Shown one piece after another: positions 15,967 through 24,896 of a stretch of DNA of 38,823 bases. The position numbers and the translations under genes were made by a program. Numbering within the stretch: position 1 is the stretch's first letter; each line of letters opens with the position of its first letter. The stretch is from Brevinematales bacterium. Lineage in GTDB: Bacteria; Spirochaetota; Brevinematia; Brevinematales; JAOACQ01. Location of the stretch: contig JAGVOW010000021.1 of NCBI GenBank assembly GCA_020052515.1, positions 1 to 38,823 of the forward strand, read 5' to 3'. The notes beneath the pieces are model-generated. The model made no database searches, was not told the origin of the DNA, and worked only from the letters and a program-made list of their open reading frames with translations.

Positions 15967-17360
15967 TAATTGCCTCCTCCACAGCAAGCCCTTCCGGAAA
16001 TATTATTCCCGCTTATTTGCCCTTCTTTTTTATCAAAGATTTTAGTAATATCCGGTACCACCTGAATAGAGCTTTTGATCATTCCCATCCAGCAGGAATA
16101 ACCGATTGTTCCATCTTCCTGCGGGGTAAACTCGATGATGTTGTCTCCTGCAATGAGCTTTTTTTCAATATTGTATTTTGGAACAACAATCGTGCCATTG
16201 CATCCATTGAGATTTTTTTCATCTGCATGGACAATCCACTTTACGGGAATTCCCTTTTGAACGGTGATCGGCTCATAACTATTCGGCCCCACTTCCATTC
16301 TCACTACCTGTTCATTCCCGGCGATCTGCGCGACTCGAACGCTGGAATTGCCGATTAAAGAAGGCTTCCCGAAAAGGGACAAACCCCTATTCACCAAAAT
16401 CAATCCCAGCACAATGACCAACACACCGCTTGCTTTAAACATACTATTGGTAAACTTTTTGCTCAAAATGGAGCTCGCGGCCCCTAAGCCAAATTGAAGC
16501 GGCACTGTTCCCAGGCTGAAGAAAAACATGGAAAGCGCTCCCGAAAAGAAACTTCCCGTCCCCAGGGCGTAAAGCTGCATGGTTTGAAGCGGGCCGCAGG
16601 GCATCAGCCCAGATAGAAGGCCTACTAAGAATGGGCCATAGCGCGATCGATTTTCCATTATTTTATTACCGAAAAATCTGGGCATCCGAATATTCAATTT
16701 TGAAAGAAAAGGAAAGAGCCCCGCCATATTAAGCCCCATCACAATCATCAAAATTCCGGCGATAAAGACGACAGCGCTTTTGCCAATATTAGAGAAATGA
16801 AAAAGCGATCCCGCCGCTCCAATAAATCCCCCAATTACCGTATAAGAAACAACCCGACCCGAATTATAAAGGAAGGAGGGTAAAAAACCCGAAAATTTGT
16901 TCTGATTTGCTTCGCCAGTTTTAGAAATACATTGAGAAAGATTGATCCCGCCGCACATCGCAACGCAGTGTAGAGAAGTAAAAAGCCCTACCACAAAAAG
17001 AATCCCATATCCCATAGACTGATTCACAGCCGGAATAAAATTAAACCCAATTGTATTCTGAATAATGAAATAAAGCGCGAACACAACAATACCAAATCCT
17101 ACGATTTGAGTTACGGTATTTTTCACCTCCGGTTTTTTGTTCTGCGCCTTTTCCTGATTTACGACCTGATAGTCCAATTTCTCTATTGCTTCAATTATTT
17201 TTCTCTCAGAAATCAATGTCTCATTAAATCCGACTTTTACTTGTGAAGAAGCGGTAGAAGCTTTGACAGACTCTACTCCCTTCATCTTTTTCAAAGTATT
17301 TTCTATTAATAGCTCGCAATTCGCGCAGTGCATTCCCTTTACCTCAAAGATTCTTTCCAT
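15966..17360 (-). CDS. HMA / SafE-like membrane / cupredoxin-like fusion protein
   Basis: A 464-residue membrane protein with three parts. Residues 1-65 are a heavy-metal-associated domain with GMHCANC (Cys12, Cys15). About 80-320 form a multi-helix DsbD/SafE-type membrane domain with two half repeats marked [12 protein letters not shown] and [19 protein letters not shown]; Cys in each could face a metal or redox site. About 350-440 form a cupredoxin-like domain ([20 protein letters not shown], Cys in NGCNG and YSCWMGM). The chain ends in [10 protein letters not shown]. Such fusions occur next to copper pumps and are annotated as sulfite exporter TauE/SafE or UreH-like proteins. A part in copper delivery or export is inferred. 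It lies between csoR and copA. Confidence 0.85.
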   Translation of the reverse strand: MERIFEVKGMHCANCELLIENTLKKMKGVESVKASTASSQVKVGFNETLISERKIIEAIEKLDYQVVNQEKAQNKKPEVKNTVTQIVGFGIVVFALYFIIQNTIGFNFIPAVNQSMGYGILFVVGLFTSLHCVAMCGGINLSQCISKTGEANQNKFSGFLPSFLYNSGRVVSYTVIGGFIGAAGSLFHFSNIGKSAVVFIAGILMIVMGLNMAGLFPFLSKLNIRMPRFFGNKIMENRSRYGPFLVGLLSGLMPCGPLQTMQLYALGTGSFFSGALSMFFFSLGTVPLQFGLGAASSILSKKFTNSMFKASGVLVIVLGLILVNRGLSLFGKPSLIGNSSVRVAQIAGNEQVVRMEVGPNSYEPITVQKGIPVKWIVHADEKNLNGCNGTIVVPKYNIEKKLIAGDNIIEFTPQEDGTIGYSCWMGMIKSSIQVVPDITKIFDKKEGQISGNNISGRACCGGGN

Positions 17361-17372
17361 AAACCGCCTCCT

Positions 17373-17684
17373 TTATTTCAACATTCTGCCAATTGTCACC
17401 AGAAACTCTTCAAAAACTTCATACTTTCCATCTTTAAGCTGGTCTATCACACAACCTTTAACATGGGCCTCAAAGAGAGTTTTTCTTACTCCATCCAGGG
17501 CAGCCTCCACGGAGCGGATTTGATCGAGAATATCATCGCAATAAACATCTTCCGCTACCATTTTTGTAATTCCCCGGATTTGCCCCTCAATTCGATTCAG
17601 CCGCGAAACGACATCTTTTTTAAATTTTTCTGAATGGTGCGCCTTTCTCGGTTCTCCCTCATGGTGATGCGTGTGATCTGTCAT
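17373..17684 (-). CDS. csoR: Copper-sensing repressor CsoR
   Basis: A 103-residue all-helical repressor of the CsoR/RcnR family that leaves DNA when it binds Cu(I). The metal ligands are visible as Cys49 (DVYCDD), His74 and Cys78 (FEAHVKGCV), the Cys-His-Cys set of copper sensors. The helix SRLNRIEGQIRGITKMV is the family hallmark. The N-terminus is His-rich (MTDHTHHHEGEPRKAHH), an extra tail that might bind metal. The start at 17684 follows GGAGG; the Met 8 codons upstream lies on the ribosome binding site side and is less likely. It is the first gene of the copper operon and should repress itself and the two genes after it. Confidence 0.93.
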   Translation of the reverse strand: MTDHTHHHEGEPRKAHHSEKFKKDVVSRLNRIEGQIRGITKMVAEDVYCDDILDQIRSVEAALDGVRKTLFEAHVKGCVIDQLKDGKYEVFEEFLVTIGRMLK

Positions 17685-17704
17685 AACAAAATCCTCCAAA
17701 TATA

Positions 17705-17721
17705 GCATACCCCTCTACCCT
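17705..17721 (-). promoter_or_regulatory. Candidate CsoR operator
   Basis: The minus strand reads AGGGTAGAGGGGTATGC immediately after the -10 box. It resembles known CsoR sites, which carry TA-flanked G/C runs such as GGGGTAT. A repressor bound here would cover the transcription start of csoR. Assignment rests on similarity and position. Confidence 0.55.
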
Positions 17722-17750
17722 ATTATAGTCAAAAACTAATTAAAAGTCAA
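17722..17750 (-). promoter_or_regulatory. Promoter of the copper operon
   Basis: TTGACT (17745-17750), a 17-base spacer and a perfect TATAAT (17722-17727), about 38 bases upstream of the csoR start. A strong promoter of this type fits a gene set held down by a repressor. Confidence 0.82.
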
Positions 17751-17771
17751 GAGATTTTTACTAAATGAAGT

Positions 17772-17939
17772 TTAATACAAAAGAAATCTTTGATTTGAAG
17801 AAGGGGCGCTTTCCCAATAAAAAGACAAGCCTATTACCCATTCAAACGAATCTCCACTCAAATCAAACAAAACCGGGTTTAAATATGGCATATAAAAATA
17901 AAATTTCACCGTAAGCAGCAAAGCTAATTTTACTATAAA
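17772..17939 (-). pseudogene. 3' remnant of a paralogous outer-membrane barrel gene
   Basis: Directly after the stop of the barrel gene (17941) an open stretch ends with FEWVIGLSFYWESAPSSNQR, then FLLY and a stop at 17772. This aligns with the end of the intact protein, VWWVLGLNFYWENLPEETRK, then FAVY. The fragment also holds MPYLNPVLFDLSG, comparable with the LNPFIELGW region. There is no start, signal or ribosome binding site of its own. It is best read as what remains of a second tandem copy after deletion. Confidence 0.65.
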
Positions 17940-17940
17940 A

Positions 17941-18774
17941 TCAATAAACAGCGAACTTACGCGTCTCTTCGGGTAGATTTTCCCAGTAGAAGTTGAGCCC
18001 TAAAACCCACCAAACATAATAATCCCGGTTTATATACGGAGAAATGTTCCAGCCAAGCTCAATAAATGGGTTTAAAGTAAAATTTTGATTGAAAGTAAAT
18101 GAGGCCTCAAGCCTTGAACTGATTTGAGTAGGCAATATATCTAAGAGAGCGTATAGGGGATAAATAAATATATTCCTAAAAAAATCATAAGTCCCTGCTT
18201 TCATAAACCCTGCGGCATGAGCATAGACAGCCGTAACTTTAAAACTTTGCTCCAGGAAAGTGAAGGGATGACTAACTTCAAACAGCCAGTATGCCCCAGC
18301 CTGGTAAGGAGTTAGATCAAAATAGATTTCAAACGCCGGCCGCAAAAAAATATTCGGAAGCCGCAGCTGCGTGAAGATTTCCGACGTTAAGGCCCCGGGC
18401 TTTGTGATGTGCCAGTATATATTTTCATACAAAGTCCCTCCAAAAACCAATTCCAGCCACCTTTCCTGAAAGAAAAACCAGTCTCCGAACAATCTCCATC
18501 TCAATTGGTCCGTCATTTCCGTATAGGAAATTGGACCTCTTCCCAGAAGTGAAAAATTTCCTTCCAGCTGAGCTGTTAAGCTCAACGAAGTAAATTTGAC
18601 TTCTATGACCGGAAGAATCCCAGGGGAATGATCAAAAGACAAGTCCATTCCCCGCCAAACATTCGGCCAGTCTAGAGTGACGCCGCATTTTAAATAAAAC
18701 CAGTTCACGGATTCGGCATGAAGCATTATCGGCAGCAGGCAAATGATAAAAATAAAAAGGATGTTTTTTTTCAT
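17941..18774 (-). CDS. Putative outer-membrane beta-barrel protein
   Basis: A 277-residue protein with a clear signal peptide (MKKNILFIFIICLLPIMLHA, cleaved after LHA). The mature part is made of short amphipathic strands rich in Trp, Phe and Tyr, and it contains VWRGMDLSFDH near its start, a pattern seen in small outer-membrane barrel families. The chain ends FAVY, close to but not exactly the aromatic end of typical barrels. It starts 18 bases after the lipoprotein gene at 18793 with an AGGA-type site, so the two are probably cotranscribed. A transport or structural role is possible; no substrate can be named. Confidence 0.65.
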   Translation of the reverse strand: MKKNILFIFIICLLPIMLHAESVNWFYLKCGVTLDWPNVWRGMDLSFDHSPGILPVIEVKFTSLSLTAQLEGNFSLLGRGPISYTEMTDQLRWRLFGDWFFFQERWLELVFGGTLYENIYWHITKPGALTSEIFTQLRLPNIFLRPAFEIYFDLTPYQAGAYWLFEVSHPFTFLEQSFKVTAVYAHAAGFMKAGTYDFFRNIFIYPLYALLDILPTQISSRLEASFTFNQNFTLNPFIELGWNISPYINRDYYVWWVLGLNFYWENLPEETRKFAVY

Positions 18775-18792
18775 GATACTGGTTCCTAAAAC

Positions 18793-19776
18793 CTAGTAAT
18801 AAAGGTCTTCATGAGCAATACCTCTGAGCTTAGGCTTCTCTGCCCCTAATTTAATTATCCTCAATTTATCCATTGGAAATTTATCCAACAGAATATAGCC
18901 GCCGTCTTTCCAGCTCGGAATTCTGCTATAGGGATTATCTGAATAGCTTAAAGGATTAACGGAAAAAAAAGTTATCCCGCTAGGAGTTGTATCCGCGACA
19001 TAGGCTCCATAATCCTGAAGCGCCTTAAGAATTGCCGTCTGATATTTATCCATGCCAAGGGAATGGATATCGAAAGACGGGTCCAATTGGATCAAAGCGC
19101 CCATAGGCAAAGCGTCAGGATCATCACTCCATCCGTCTGAATAAGAAGCGGGAGATACCGGACCTCCTTTTTTTGTAAACATTACTGCGCAAACCAATGC
19201 ATGGGGAATATTACCCGCAAGTAATTCCTGAGGCCAGATACAACCGCTCAAAAGCGAAAAACCAGAGGCCCGTGTACTGATGAATGGATTAATACCATTT
19301 CCGCTTAGATCAAAGACTGCGGAATTTCCCGCTACCCATCTTCCATTAATCGTACGGAACTGCCAGAACTCATAGGAATAGCTATTATCAATAAAACATG
19401 TATGGCCATCTGAAGAATCCGGCGGCCTTGCGTAATCAGGGATTGGAACTGATTTAAGGCCGCGCTTCGGATAACCGGAGGAAATAATCGGCACTGGATA
19501 ACGCGGAGTGCCCGGATCGGTATAAAAAACAGTAAAACCCGATTTTTTCCCTGATAAAACGATCGGCGGCTTATTAAGCTGGGCCTGAATTAATTTCGCG
19601 ACCAACTTACCAGAATTGGGATCAATATCTGGGTTTGCTGCTATCTTTTGATACCATAATGAACTGCCATTAAAATAAAACGGCGTAACCTGATCAAAAG
19701 CAGGGCAAACAGGGGGCTGAAATAAGCTGCAGCCGGCTAAAGAAAAAAAGACAAAAACAATTAACTTTTTTATCAT
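18793..19776 (-). CDS. Lipoprotein of unknown function
   Basis: A 327-residue protein with a lipobox (FSLAGC, Cys16), so it is envelope-anchored. The body contains DGHTCFIDNSYSYEFWQF, then GNSAVFDLSGNGINPF, SGFSLLSGCIWPQELLAG, IPHALVCAVMF and DALPMGALIQLDPSFDI, followed by LKALQDYGAYVADTT. I have seen this order of motifs in uncharacterised exported proteins of other bacteria, but I know no function. Conserved Asp, His and Trp residues could form a glycan or metal site; this is inference. Start supported by AGGA. It is first in a two-gene unit with the barrel gene and is read away from the parvulin gene. Confidence 0.7.
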   Translation of the reverse strand: MIKKLIVFVFFSLAGCSLFQPPVCPAFDQVTPFYFNGSSLWYQKIAANPDIDPNSGKLVAKLIQAQLNKPPIVLSGKKSGFTVFYTDPGTPRYPVPIISSGYPKRGLKSVPIPDYARPPDSSDGHTCFIDNSYSYEFWQFRTINGRWVAGNSAVFDLSGNGINPFISTRASGFSLLSGCIWPQELLAGNIPHALVCAVMFTKKGGPVSPASYSDGWSDDPDALPMGALIQLDPSFDIHSLGMDKYQTAILKALQDYGAYVADTTPSGITFFSVNPLSYSDNPYSRIPSWKDGGYILLDKFPMDKLRIIKLGAEKPKLRGIAHEDLYY

Positions 19777-19861
19777 TATATTATCCTAAAGATGAAATAA
19801 AAAAAAACAAGAATAAAATAGGTTCTAATAAGACGAAAAAGAACATTTTCATTCTATTTAT

Positions 19862-19890
19862 TTGAGAAAATACCCCTTCTAATGTATGAT
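19862..19890 (+). promoter_or_regulatory. Promoter of the parvulin-like gene
   Basis: TTGAGA (19862-19867), a 17-base spacer and TATGAT (19885-19890), each with one mismatch to consensus, about 33 bases before the ATG. Confidence 0.65.
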
Positions 19891-19922
19891 ATTGTAAAGG
19901 CAACTACGCATAAGGGGATTTT

Positions 19923-20795
19923 ATGAGTGAAATAATTGCTTTAGTAAATAGTGAGGAAATCAGCAAACAAATGATTGAAAGCGCGCTGGCGCGGTATCTG
20001 ATCCAATTAGAAGAAGATGAAACATTAGAGTTTGAGCCGACCGAAAAAAACATCCAATTTCTCAAAACCGAGGTTTTAAATCAATTGATAGAAAGGAAGC
20101 TCCTATTGCAAAGGGCGAAAAAAGCAGGTATTGAAGTTTCCCATGAGGCGGTCCGGGAAAACATTGAAAAGATGAAGGCAAATTTTAAAGATGCCGAAGA
20201 GTGGCAGACCAATCTAATATCACTTCACATTCAGGAAGAAAATTTATTTGATGAAGTCAAAAAGGAAATGTTGATAGAAAAGTTCTTGAATGAAAATTAT
20301 CCGAAGGGCGTTAAGTTTACCGAAGAAGAGTTAAAAGCCTATTATGATGAGCATGAGAAGTTTATGAAAGACCCGGATTTATTTAGCTTTTATGAGGCTT
20401 ATGCCCCAAAAACGGAAAACGTCAAAGAAATTTACGAGACATTTCAGCAGAAATCGGATGCTCACAAGATCTCTCAGGAAATGGAAAAATCAACCTTCCG
20501 TTTTCACCACCACATTGATGTACCGGCTTTTCAATTGCCGGAACAGGTTTTAAATGTATTGGCTGAGCTCGAGATAGGGAAAATAGCTTCTATGGAATCG
20601 CCTGAAGGCGGATTTTTGGTTTACAAACTTCTGAATAAGCTTATCGGTAAGCGATTGGTTTATGACAATATCAAGGAAAAATTGGCGGAATACTTGATAC
20701 AGTCCGCGAAAAATGAGGTAGTAGATAAAATTATCCAGGAAGAAATGGAAAAAGCCGCCATTGATTATAAAGACACTACTTATCTGGAAAAATAG
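19923..20795 (+). CDS. SurA/parvulin-like peptidyl-prolyl isomerase, no signal peptide
   Basis: A 290-residue mostly helical, charged protein. The N-terminal 130 residues resemble the SurA/trigger-type chaperone fold (LVNSEEISKQMIESALARYL, then LKTEVLNQLIERKLLLQRAK and FTEEELKAYYDEHEKFM). Residues about 145-240 keep traces of a parvulin (PpiC) domain (LPEQVLNVLAELEIGKIASM, then GGFLVYKLLNK). Unlike SurA or PrsA it has no signal peptide, so it should be cytoplasmic. Start supported by AAGGGG. The exported protein gene starts 15 bases later. Folding help for a client is likely; whether the degenerate isomerase domain is active cannot be seen. Confidence 0.7.
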   Translation: MSEIIALVNSEEISKQMIESALARYLIQLEEDETLEFEPTEKNIQFLKTEVLNQLIERKLLLQRAKKAGIEVSHEAVRENIEKMKANFKDAEEWQTNLISLHIQEENLFDEVKKEMLIEKFLNENYPKGVKFTEEELKAYYDEHEKFMKDPDLFSFYEAYAPKTENVKEIYETFQQKSDAHKISQEMEKSTFRFHHHIDVPAFQLPEQVLNVLAELEIGKIASMESPEGGFLVYKLLNKLIGKRLVYDNIKEKLAEYLIQSAKNEVVDKIIQEEMEKAAIDYKDTTYLEK

Positions 20796-20810
20796 CTTTC
20801 CGGAGATTTC

Positions 20811-22163
20811 ATGAAACCAAAACAGTTTTTGCTTTCTGCCATTTTAGCTTTATTTCTATTTCAAAGCATAAGTTATGCTGATTTTTTGGAAGATATAGAT
20901 CAAGCAAGCGATACTTATCAAAACGATAAGAAAAAGGCCCTGAAAACCCTGATTCAGGTTTATCAGAACCAGCCCTTTTTATCATTAATAAAAAACCGTC
21001 TTTTCTCAAAGCAAAACTATTTTCTCTACCGGGATTTTCTTTATGAGATACCTCTTTCACGGGAATCCATCCCTGAAATAATTGAAATCAATTTTTTAAC
21101 TGAAAGCTATGCTTCCTTATCAACCGACATTTCAAACTACTTAGTCTATTACACAGCGGATTCTTTTGCTGACCGGTTCGCGGATTTTATTACGGACGAA
21201 AAGTTTTCCCCCCAATTTTATTCCAATAAACAGAGCAAAACAATCTTTTCCATTTTTTCCAAAAGCTATATAAAAAAGGAAAAAGTCAGGGATTTTGATA
21301 GATTGTTGTTAAATACAAAAACTCTAGATGTATCCAACGCTATTTACCCAGATTGGGTCAAAGGCTATTTACTGGAAAGTTCCCTTTTTCTGCAAAGGGA
21401 CGTAAGTGAAATTTTAAAAATGGTTAACCTGACGAATGATTCCGTCCTCAAAGACCTGGAAATTCTGTCGGATTTTATAAATGGAGCGTATAAAAAAATA
21501 GTGTCAGAAAATCAAAAAAATCTTTTATTCTCGCCTTCAAGACAGGCTTTGCAGAAAAAATATCAAATAGATATGCCTTACATTGTCGCCTGCTCCTATT
21601 TCAGGGAATCCAATTATTCGAAAGCCCTGGAGTATTCAGAAGATTTTTATTTCCCGGAAAAGCAGGACATTTCCCGTTTCCGGTTCCTTTGTTATTTGGG
21701 TTCAGGAAATGTGCTTTCAGCGAAATGGGAAATCTTGAATATGCAAAGTCCGGAAGATAAAGCTTTTTATTCCGGGGTGATGGAGCTCATGGAGAACAAT
21801 TCTAATGGGATTATGAAAATTGAAAATTATCTGGCCGCTTCTGAGAAAAAACCGGATTTTGTCCTGGAATCTATGCTGATCGCTTTTACTTACTATAAAA
21901 ACAAAACCGATTTGAGCAAAGTCCTTGACGAGATAAAAAAATCACAGCTTTTTCAGGCAGAGCTGCCTGCTCTTCAGGATGAAAGCAAACAAAATTCTCC
22001 GGCAAAAGATTTCCTGAAATATCAAAAAGCCATTGAGCTTTCCCGGAAAAATCAAAAGGAGGAGGCAAAGAAAATATTGCTATTAATTATTTCTTCCAGC
22101 GAATCTTCGCCTCTTATTAAAAATATGGCGGTGTATGAATACCGGAAAACGGAAAAACCATGA
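20811..22163 (+). CDS. Exported helical-repeat (TPR-like) protein
   Basis: A 450-residue protein with a signal peptide ending near SYADF. The rest is alpha-helical with TPR-like spacing (for example YIVACSYFRESNYSKALEYS and FLKYQKAIELSRKNQKEEAK, then KILLLI), suggesting a periplasmic helical solenoid for protein contacts. No catalytic motif is visible. The ribosome binding site is GGAG. The gene lies 15 bases after the parvulin-like gene, and the MFS gene follows after 7 bases, so the three form an operon. Function not recognised. Confidence 0.65.
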   Translation: MKPKQFLLSAILALFLFQSISYADFLEDIDQASDTYQNDKKKALKTLIQVYQNQPFLSLIKNRLFSKQNYFLYRDFLYEIPLSRESIPEIIEINFLTESYASLSTDISNYLVYYTADSFADRFADFITDEKFSPQFYSNKQSKTIFSIFSKSYIKKEKVRDFDRLLLNTKTLDVSNAIYPDWVKGYLLESSLFLQRDVSEILKMVNLTNDSVLKDLEILSDFINGAYKKIVSENQKNLLFSPSRQALQKKYQIDMPYIVACSYFRESNYSKALEYSEDFYFPEKQDISRFRFLCYLGSGNVLSAKWEILNMQSPEDKAFYSGVMELMENNSNGIMKIENYLAASEKKPDFVLESMLIAFTYYKNKTDLSKVLDEIKKSQLFQAELPALQDESKQNSPAKDFLKYQKAIELSRKNQKEEAKKILLLIISSSESSPLIKNMAVYEYRKTEKP

Positions 22164-22170
22164 GGGGAAA

Positions 22171-23478
22171 ATGACTCCGAAAGTAAAACTGAAAAATACT
22201 ATTATTCATTATATTGACGGCGCCAGCTTTTTTATAGGAATCAGCCTTTGTTCATTTTCCGTCATTATTCCCGCTTATGTCAAACATTATACCAATAGTC
22301 CGCTTATGCTCGCCCTGATACCAGTCATCTTTGATATCGGCACCAGTATTCCTCAATTATTCAATGTTTATCTGGATAAGAAAAGTTCCCGGAAAGAGAC
22401 AAAAAAGAACACCATTCGGGATTATTTTATTTCTGCCATTATTAACCGGATCAGTTTTTGGGCAATTGGCTTTTCAATATTGTTTTTCAGTCAATACCCT
22501 TCTGTTTCTTTACTATCTTTTTACATCTTTTTTATCGTTTTTAATCTCTCTCTGGGCGTAACCCAGCCGAACTGGATCAATTTGATCAGTGTTACTGTCC
22601 CCGATGAAGTCCGGACAAGATTTACAGGAAACAGGGAATTTTTCGCGCGTACGGTGGGCATTATCGCTTCTTTCAGCCTGCCTTTTATTCTGGGAATGGC
22701 GGAATTTCCAAAAAATTACGCTTATCTTTTCATCGCCGCGGGCTTTTGTCTCACCATCGGCATTATTCCAGCCCTTTTTTACGAGCCCATTACGGTTATC
22801 AAAAAGGACAACCACAACCTCTGTTACGCGAGTTTTTCCCGTTTTATCAAGATTGGTTTAAACATTATCTGGATCAATAAGAAATTGCTGGGGCTTTTGA
22901 TGTTGTTCTGGAGCCTTTCTGTCTCGAGGATCAGCAACGCTTTTTATACGCCTTATATTATTGATAGCATCATCTCGAAATACCCGGCAGATCAGAAGAA
23001 CTTGCTGATCAGTATTCTGAATATCGCTCTTTTGTCTTTCGTCGCTTTGACGATGGCCCTGGTTGGAAAATTGATCCCTAAGGTAGGCTACAAAAAATTT
23101 CTGGCTATTGGGATGAGTAGTCTTATTCTGGCTAATACTATTGTGGTTTTCTTTCCTTTTTATTGGTCAGCGGTATTAGGGCAATTCTTCCTGGCGCTTT
23201 TTGTGTCTAGCGCTTACCTTGTCTCGATTAACGCCATTATGGATTATACAGAACCGGGGCTTCGTTCAACGATTATCGCCTTGAACAGCAATATTAACGC
23301 TGTTTTTATCGCCATTTTTTCCATTGCTGGAAGCGGCATAGCAAAAATTTTTAATTTTCAAACTGCCCTTTTGCTTGCAGCTTTCTTCAGTTTCATCATT
23401 ATGATAATAATAGTCCGCTCTCATATCCGGCCTACTTTAACAAGAATTGTCAGTCTCTGGAATACACCGAGGGATTAA
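22171..23478 (+). CDS. MFS transporter
   Basis: A 435-residue inner-membrane protein with about twelve hydrophobic segments in two halves. I start it at 22171, 7 bases after the previous stop, with GAGGGG upstream; the longer frame overlaps the previous gene. The first inter-helix region has YLDKKSSRKETKKN and the second has PDEVRTRFTGNREFF, where the usual loop-2 basic motif of MFS would be. An A/G-rich GKLIPKVGYKKFLAIG segment occurs in the second half. Substrate unknown. Position after two protein-folding/periplasmic genes gives no clear hint. It converges with hom, ending 5 bases from it. Confidence 0.82.
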   Translation: MTPKVKLKNTIIHYIDGASFFIGISLCSFSVIIPAYVKHYTNSPLMLALIPVIFDIGTSIPQLFNVYLDKKSSRKETKKNTIRDYFISAIINRISFWAIGFSILFFSQYPSVSLLSFYIFFIVFNLSLGVTQPNWINLISVTVPDEVRTRFTGNREFFARTVGIIASFSLPFILGMAEFPKNYAYLFIAAGFCLTIGIIPALFYEPITVIKKDNHNLCYASFSRFIKIGLNIIWINKKLLGLLMLFWSLSVSRISNAFYTPYIIDSIISKYPADQKNLLISILNIALLSFVALTMALVGKLIPKVGYKKFLAIGMSSLILANTIVVFFPFYWSAVLGQFFLALFVSSAYLVSINAIMDYTEPGLRSTIIALNSNINAVFIAIFSIAGSGIAKIFNFQTALLLAAFFSFIIMIIIVRSHIRPTLTRIVSLWNTPRD

Positions 23479-23483
23479 AGAGA

Positions 23484-24770
23484 TTATTCTATAATCCGCA
23501 TCATAACACCACGCTTTCGGCAAAAATCCAGCTTTTCAATTTCATCCAGAGCCAGAACCATATTCTTTTCCAGAGCAGAATGAGTAGTCATAATGAGCGG
23601 CACATAATCCGTCGCGCTTCTTTCCTTCTGGACAACAGAGGCGATGCTGATATTGTGATTTCCGAAAATACCGGAAATTTTGCTTAAAACCCCGGGCTTG
23701 TCCATTACATTAAATCGCACATAATAGCGGTTTTGTGTTTCACCAATATTTTTCATGGAAAGATTTTGAAAAGGCACATAGGCGGACTTTTGCGCAGAGC
23801 CTTCCAGCGATCTCGCGATATCAATGATATCAGCCACAACTGCTGTAGCAGTAGGCCTGGAACCAGCGCCCCTTCCATAATACATAGAGTTTCCCAGAAA
23901 TGTGCTTTCCAGTAAAATAGCGTTAAATTCATTGCGGACAAACGAAAGCTGGTTGTCACGCGAAACCAGCGCCGGATTGACTCTTACCTCAAAGGTATGG
24001 TCCGGATATCTTTTCGCTATAGCGAGAAGCTTGACCACATAACCTAAATCCTCCGCGTTCTGAATATCCACACTATCTATCCCAATTATTCCCTCTGCAT
24101 AAACCTTTTGATAATCCACCGGCGTATTAAACGCAAGGCCCGCTAAAATAGCGGCCTTATGCGCGGCGTCATAGCCATTGATGTCCAGAGTAGGGTCAGC
24201 TTCCGCGAAGCCTAGCTTTTGCGCCTGCTTTAACGCGCTCTCAAAATCCAGATTTTCTTCCGCCATCTTTGTCAAAATATAATTGGTTGTGCCGTTGACG
24301 ATTCCATAAATTGATTGGATGACATCGCCGGCTAAAGCATCCGCTATTGTCCGGATAATGGGTATACCGCCGCAAACACTTGCCTCAAAGGCGATTGTTT
24401 TTCCTTGCTGGCGGGCCAGGTCAAAAAGGGCCGCTCCCTTTTCAGCCAGAAGCGCTTTATTGGCAGTTACCACACTTTTTCCGCTTTTCAAACTTTCTTC
24501 CAAAAGGGTGTAGGCAAAACCCGTTCCGCCCACCAATTCTACCACAATCTCCACCCCAGGATCATTCAAGGCTTCTTTGTAATCAGAAATCTTTTTCGCC
24601 GATTGAATTTCTACTCTACGCGGGGTAGTCCAGTCTTTATCGACCACATATTTTAATTCTATATCGAGGCCTGTCCGTTTTTGAATAGTTTCTTTATTAT
24701 CCTGAAGAATTTCTATCACACCCGTGCCAATGGTTCCATAGCCGATTAACGCTATACCCGCTTTTCTCAT
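23484..24770 (-). CDS. hom: Homoserine dehydrogenase
   Basis: Reduces aspartate semialdehyde to homoserine with NAD(P)H, the branch point to threonine and methionine, in the cytoplasm. At 428 residues it is a stand-alone enzyme, not fused to aspartokinase. The N-terminal nucleotide-binding motif is GYGTIG (Gly10, Gly12, Gly15). The central catalytic region has GIVNGTTNYIL and DINGYDAAHKAAILA with the conserved Lys205. A C-terminal ACT domain starts near residue 349 (YYVRFNVMDKPGVLSKI), pointing to amino-acid feedback, usually by threonine. Start supported by GGAGG and its own promoter. Confidence 0.96.
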   Translation of the reverse strand: MRKAGIALIGYGTIGTGVIEILQDNKETIQKRTGLDIELKYVVDKDWTTPRRVEIQSAKKISDYKEALNDPGVEIVVELVGGTGFAYTLLEESLKSGKSVVTANKALLAEKGAALFDLARQQGKTIAFEASVCGGIPIIRTIADALAGDVIQSIYGIVNGTTNYILTKMAEENLDFESALKQAQKLGFAEADPTLDINGYDAAHKAAILAGLAFNTPVDYQKVYAEGIIGIDSVDIQNAEDLGYVVKLLAIAKRYPDHTFEVRVNPALVSRDNQLSFVRNEFNAILLESTFLGNSMYYGRGAGSRPTATAVVADIIDIARSLEGSAQKSAYVPFQNLSMKNIGETQNRYYVRFNVMDKPGVLSKISGIFGNHNISIASVVQKERSATDYVPLIMTTHSALEKNMVLALDEIEKLDFCRKRGVMMRIIE

Positions 24771-24796
24771 AAAGCCCTCCTTTGCAAAGACGCCCT

Positions 24797-24825
24797 ATTA
24801 TAAAAAGGAAAGCGCTATTTTTCAA
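24797..24825 (-). promoter_or_regulatory. Promoter of hom
   Basis: TTGAAA (24820-24825), a 17-base spacer and a perfect TATAAT (24797-24802), about 27 bases upstream of the hom ATG. Confidence 0.78.
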
Positions 24826-24846
24826 GTTTAGCCAGCCAGACACAAT

Positions 24847-24875
24847 TTGACAAAAAGCTTAATGTTTAGTAAACT
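24847..24875 (+). promoter_or_regulatory. Promoter of the TlpA-like gene
   Basis: A perfect TTGACA (24847-24852), a 17-base spacer and TAAACT (24870-24875), 22 bases before the ATG. It is divergent from, and about 20 bases away from, the hom promoter. Confidence 0.68.
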
Positions 24876-24896
24876 TTCCTGAAGGAGGATTTAAAT

